A stretch of DNA of 7,242 bases, from contig JAEYYQ010000394.1 in NCBI GenBank assembly GCA_023428365.1, positions 1-7,242 on the forward strand. Direction: 5' to 3'. The stretch is from Pseudomonadota bacterium (GTDB lineage Bacteria; Pseudomonadota; Alphaproteobacteria; Rhizobiales; Hyphomicrobiaceae). The notes beneath the pieces are model-generated. The model worked only from the letters and a program-made list of their open reading frames with translations. It searched no databases and was not told the DNA's origin. Positions 6,821 to 7,242 of this stretch are shown in pieces (the stretch's first letter is position 1; every line of letters starts with the position of its first letter). The translations under genes were made by a program, and so were the position numbers.

Positions 6821-7189
6821 ATGACCGACACGACCTTGAAGAAAATCCACGGCCAAGACTCGCCGCACGGCGAGATGGGTCAAACTTACCTCGCTTCAGG
6901 CAAGCGCGTCTCGATGCGTCTGTGGCGGAGCGAACCGGTGGGGACGCATAAGAGCCAGAGCGTTCGGGATTATGAAACCGTCGGTTATGTGATTTCCGGG
7001 CGGGCTGAGCTCGATGTCGAGGGCCAGCTGATGCGGCTCGAAGAAGGCGACTCCTGGCTCGTCCCCGCTGGCGCCAGGCACACCTACCATATCCTCGAAC
7101 CTTTTACGGCAATCGAGGCCACCGCTCCGCCAGCCGAAGTCCATGGTCGCGACGAACCACCCGGTGACGATTGGCCAGAGCGTCTATAG
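6821..7189 (+). CDS. Small single-domain cupin protein
   Basis: A 122-residue protein that folds as one cupin beta-barrel. The second cupin motif is clear: GDSWLVPAGARHTYHI (76-91), with the P-x-G-x2-H pattern ending at His87. The first motif is degenerate: His43 is present, but the usual HxH pair is replaced in GTHKSQSVRDYETVGYVISG (41-60), leaving Glu52 and the closing glycine. Metal binding is therefore uncertain. Such small cupins serve as sugar or acid isomerases, dioxygenase-like enzymes or ligand sensors, and I cannot choose among them. The ATG at 6821 gives a natural MTDTTLKKIHG start; an in-frame TTG at 6776 would add 15 residues that overlap a dyad and look non-coding. The ribosome binding site is weak. 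It probably belongs to the crotonase-mmsB transcript, though the 91-base gap would allow its own promoter. Confidence 0.8.
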   Translation: MTDTTLKKIHGQDSPHGEMGQTYLASGKRVSMRLWRSEPVGTHKSQSVRDYETVGYVISGRAELDVEGQLMRLEEGDSWLVPAGARHTYHILEPFTAIEATAPPAEVHGRDEPPGDDWPERL

Positions 7190-7201
7190 CCACACGACCC
7201 A

Positions 7202-7242
7202 ATGCGGGCTCTACAACTCGATAAATGAGCACCGGCTGTTGA
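7202..7242 (+). pseudogene. Possible start of an oxidoreductase gene, interrupted by TGA
   Basis: Twelve bases after the cupin stop an ATG opens the frame MRALQLDK, then TGA at 7226-7228, then APAV to the window edge. MRALQLxxW followed by a proline-containing segment is a common beginning of zinc-type alcohol dehydrogenases and NADPH:quinone oxidoreductases, and a single TGG-to-TGA change would produce exactly this stop. The evidence is only about 13 codons, no Shine-Dalgarno sequence precedes the ATG, and the rest lies outside the window, so this may be chance. Confidence 0.25.

Overview
The window is GC-rich, tightly packed chromosomal DNA. It looks like a soil or rhizosphere alphaproteobacterium of the Bradyrhizobium/Rhodopseudomonas/Afipia type. 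That placement rests on codon use, short AT-richer spacers and gene content (TctA/TctB transporter, amidase-signature enzyme, crotonase, MmsB, 3-hydroxybutyrate dehydrogenase); it is an inference, because no rRNA or other phylogenetic marker is present. I see no tRNA, rRNA, CRISPR array, insertion sequence or phage gene.

Layout. Bases 1-211 are a leader region without a gene I can support. A complete 3-hydroxybutyrate dehydrogenase (212-994, +) follows. Between it and the next large gene lies a 356-base gap. This gap holds a probable 51-codon single-span membrane protein on the minus strand (1022-1177) and an AT-richer spacer (1178-1350). Next is a minus-strand operon, read right to left: tctB (4737-4207), tctA (4210-2708, TTG start, 4-base overlap with tctB) and an amidase-signature hydrolase (2676-1351). 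A divergent control region (about 4738-4975) with three short inverted repeats separates it from a plus-strand set: a crotonase-fold enzyme (4976-5788), mmsB 3-hydroxyisobutyrate dehydrogenase (5833-6729) and a small cupin (6821-7189). At the right edge an eight-codon reading frame resembles the N-terminus of a zinc-type or quinone oxidoreductase, but it is interrupted by TGA.

How the genes may work together. The two arms look like a catabolic island for a small carboxylate or its amide. TctAB would be the membrane part of uptake, the amidase would release ammonia and a free acid, and the crotonase and MmsB would act on the CoA-linked and then free branched 3-hydroxy acid. The 3-hydroxybutyrate dehydrogenase handles another short 3-hydroxy acid. 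The substrate is not determined by the sequence. Notable gaps are the missing periplasmic binding protein TctC, the missing CoA ligase, thioesterase and semialdehyde dehydrogenase, and the missing regulator. The crotonase lacks both catalytic glutamates of classical hydratases. I found no clearly new biological system. The best leads are the small membrane protein, the TctC-less transporter coupled to an amidase, the glutamate-less crotonase and the interrupted frame at the right edge.
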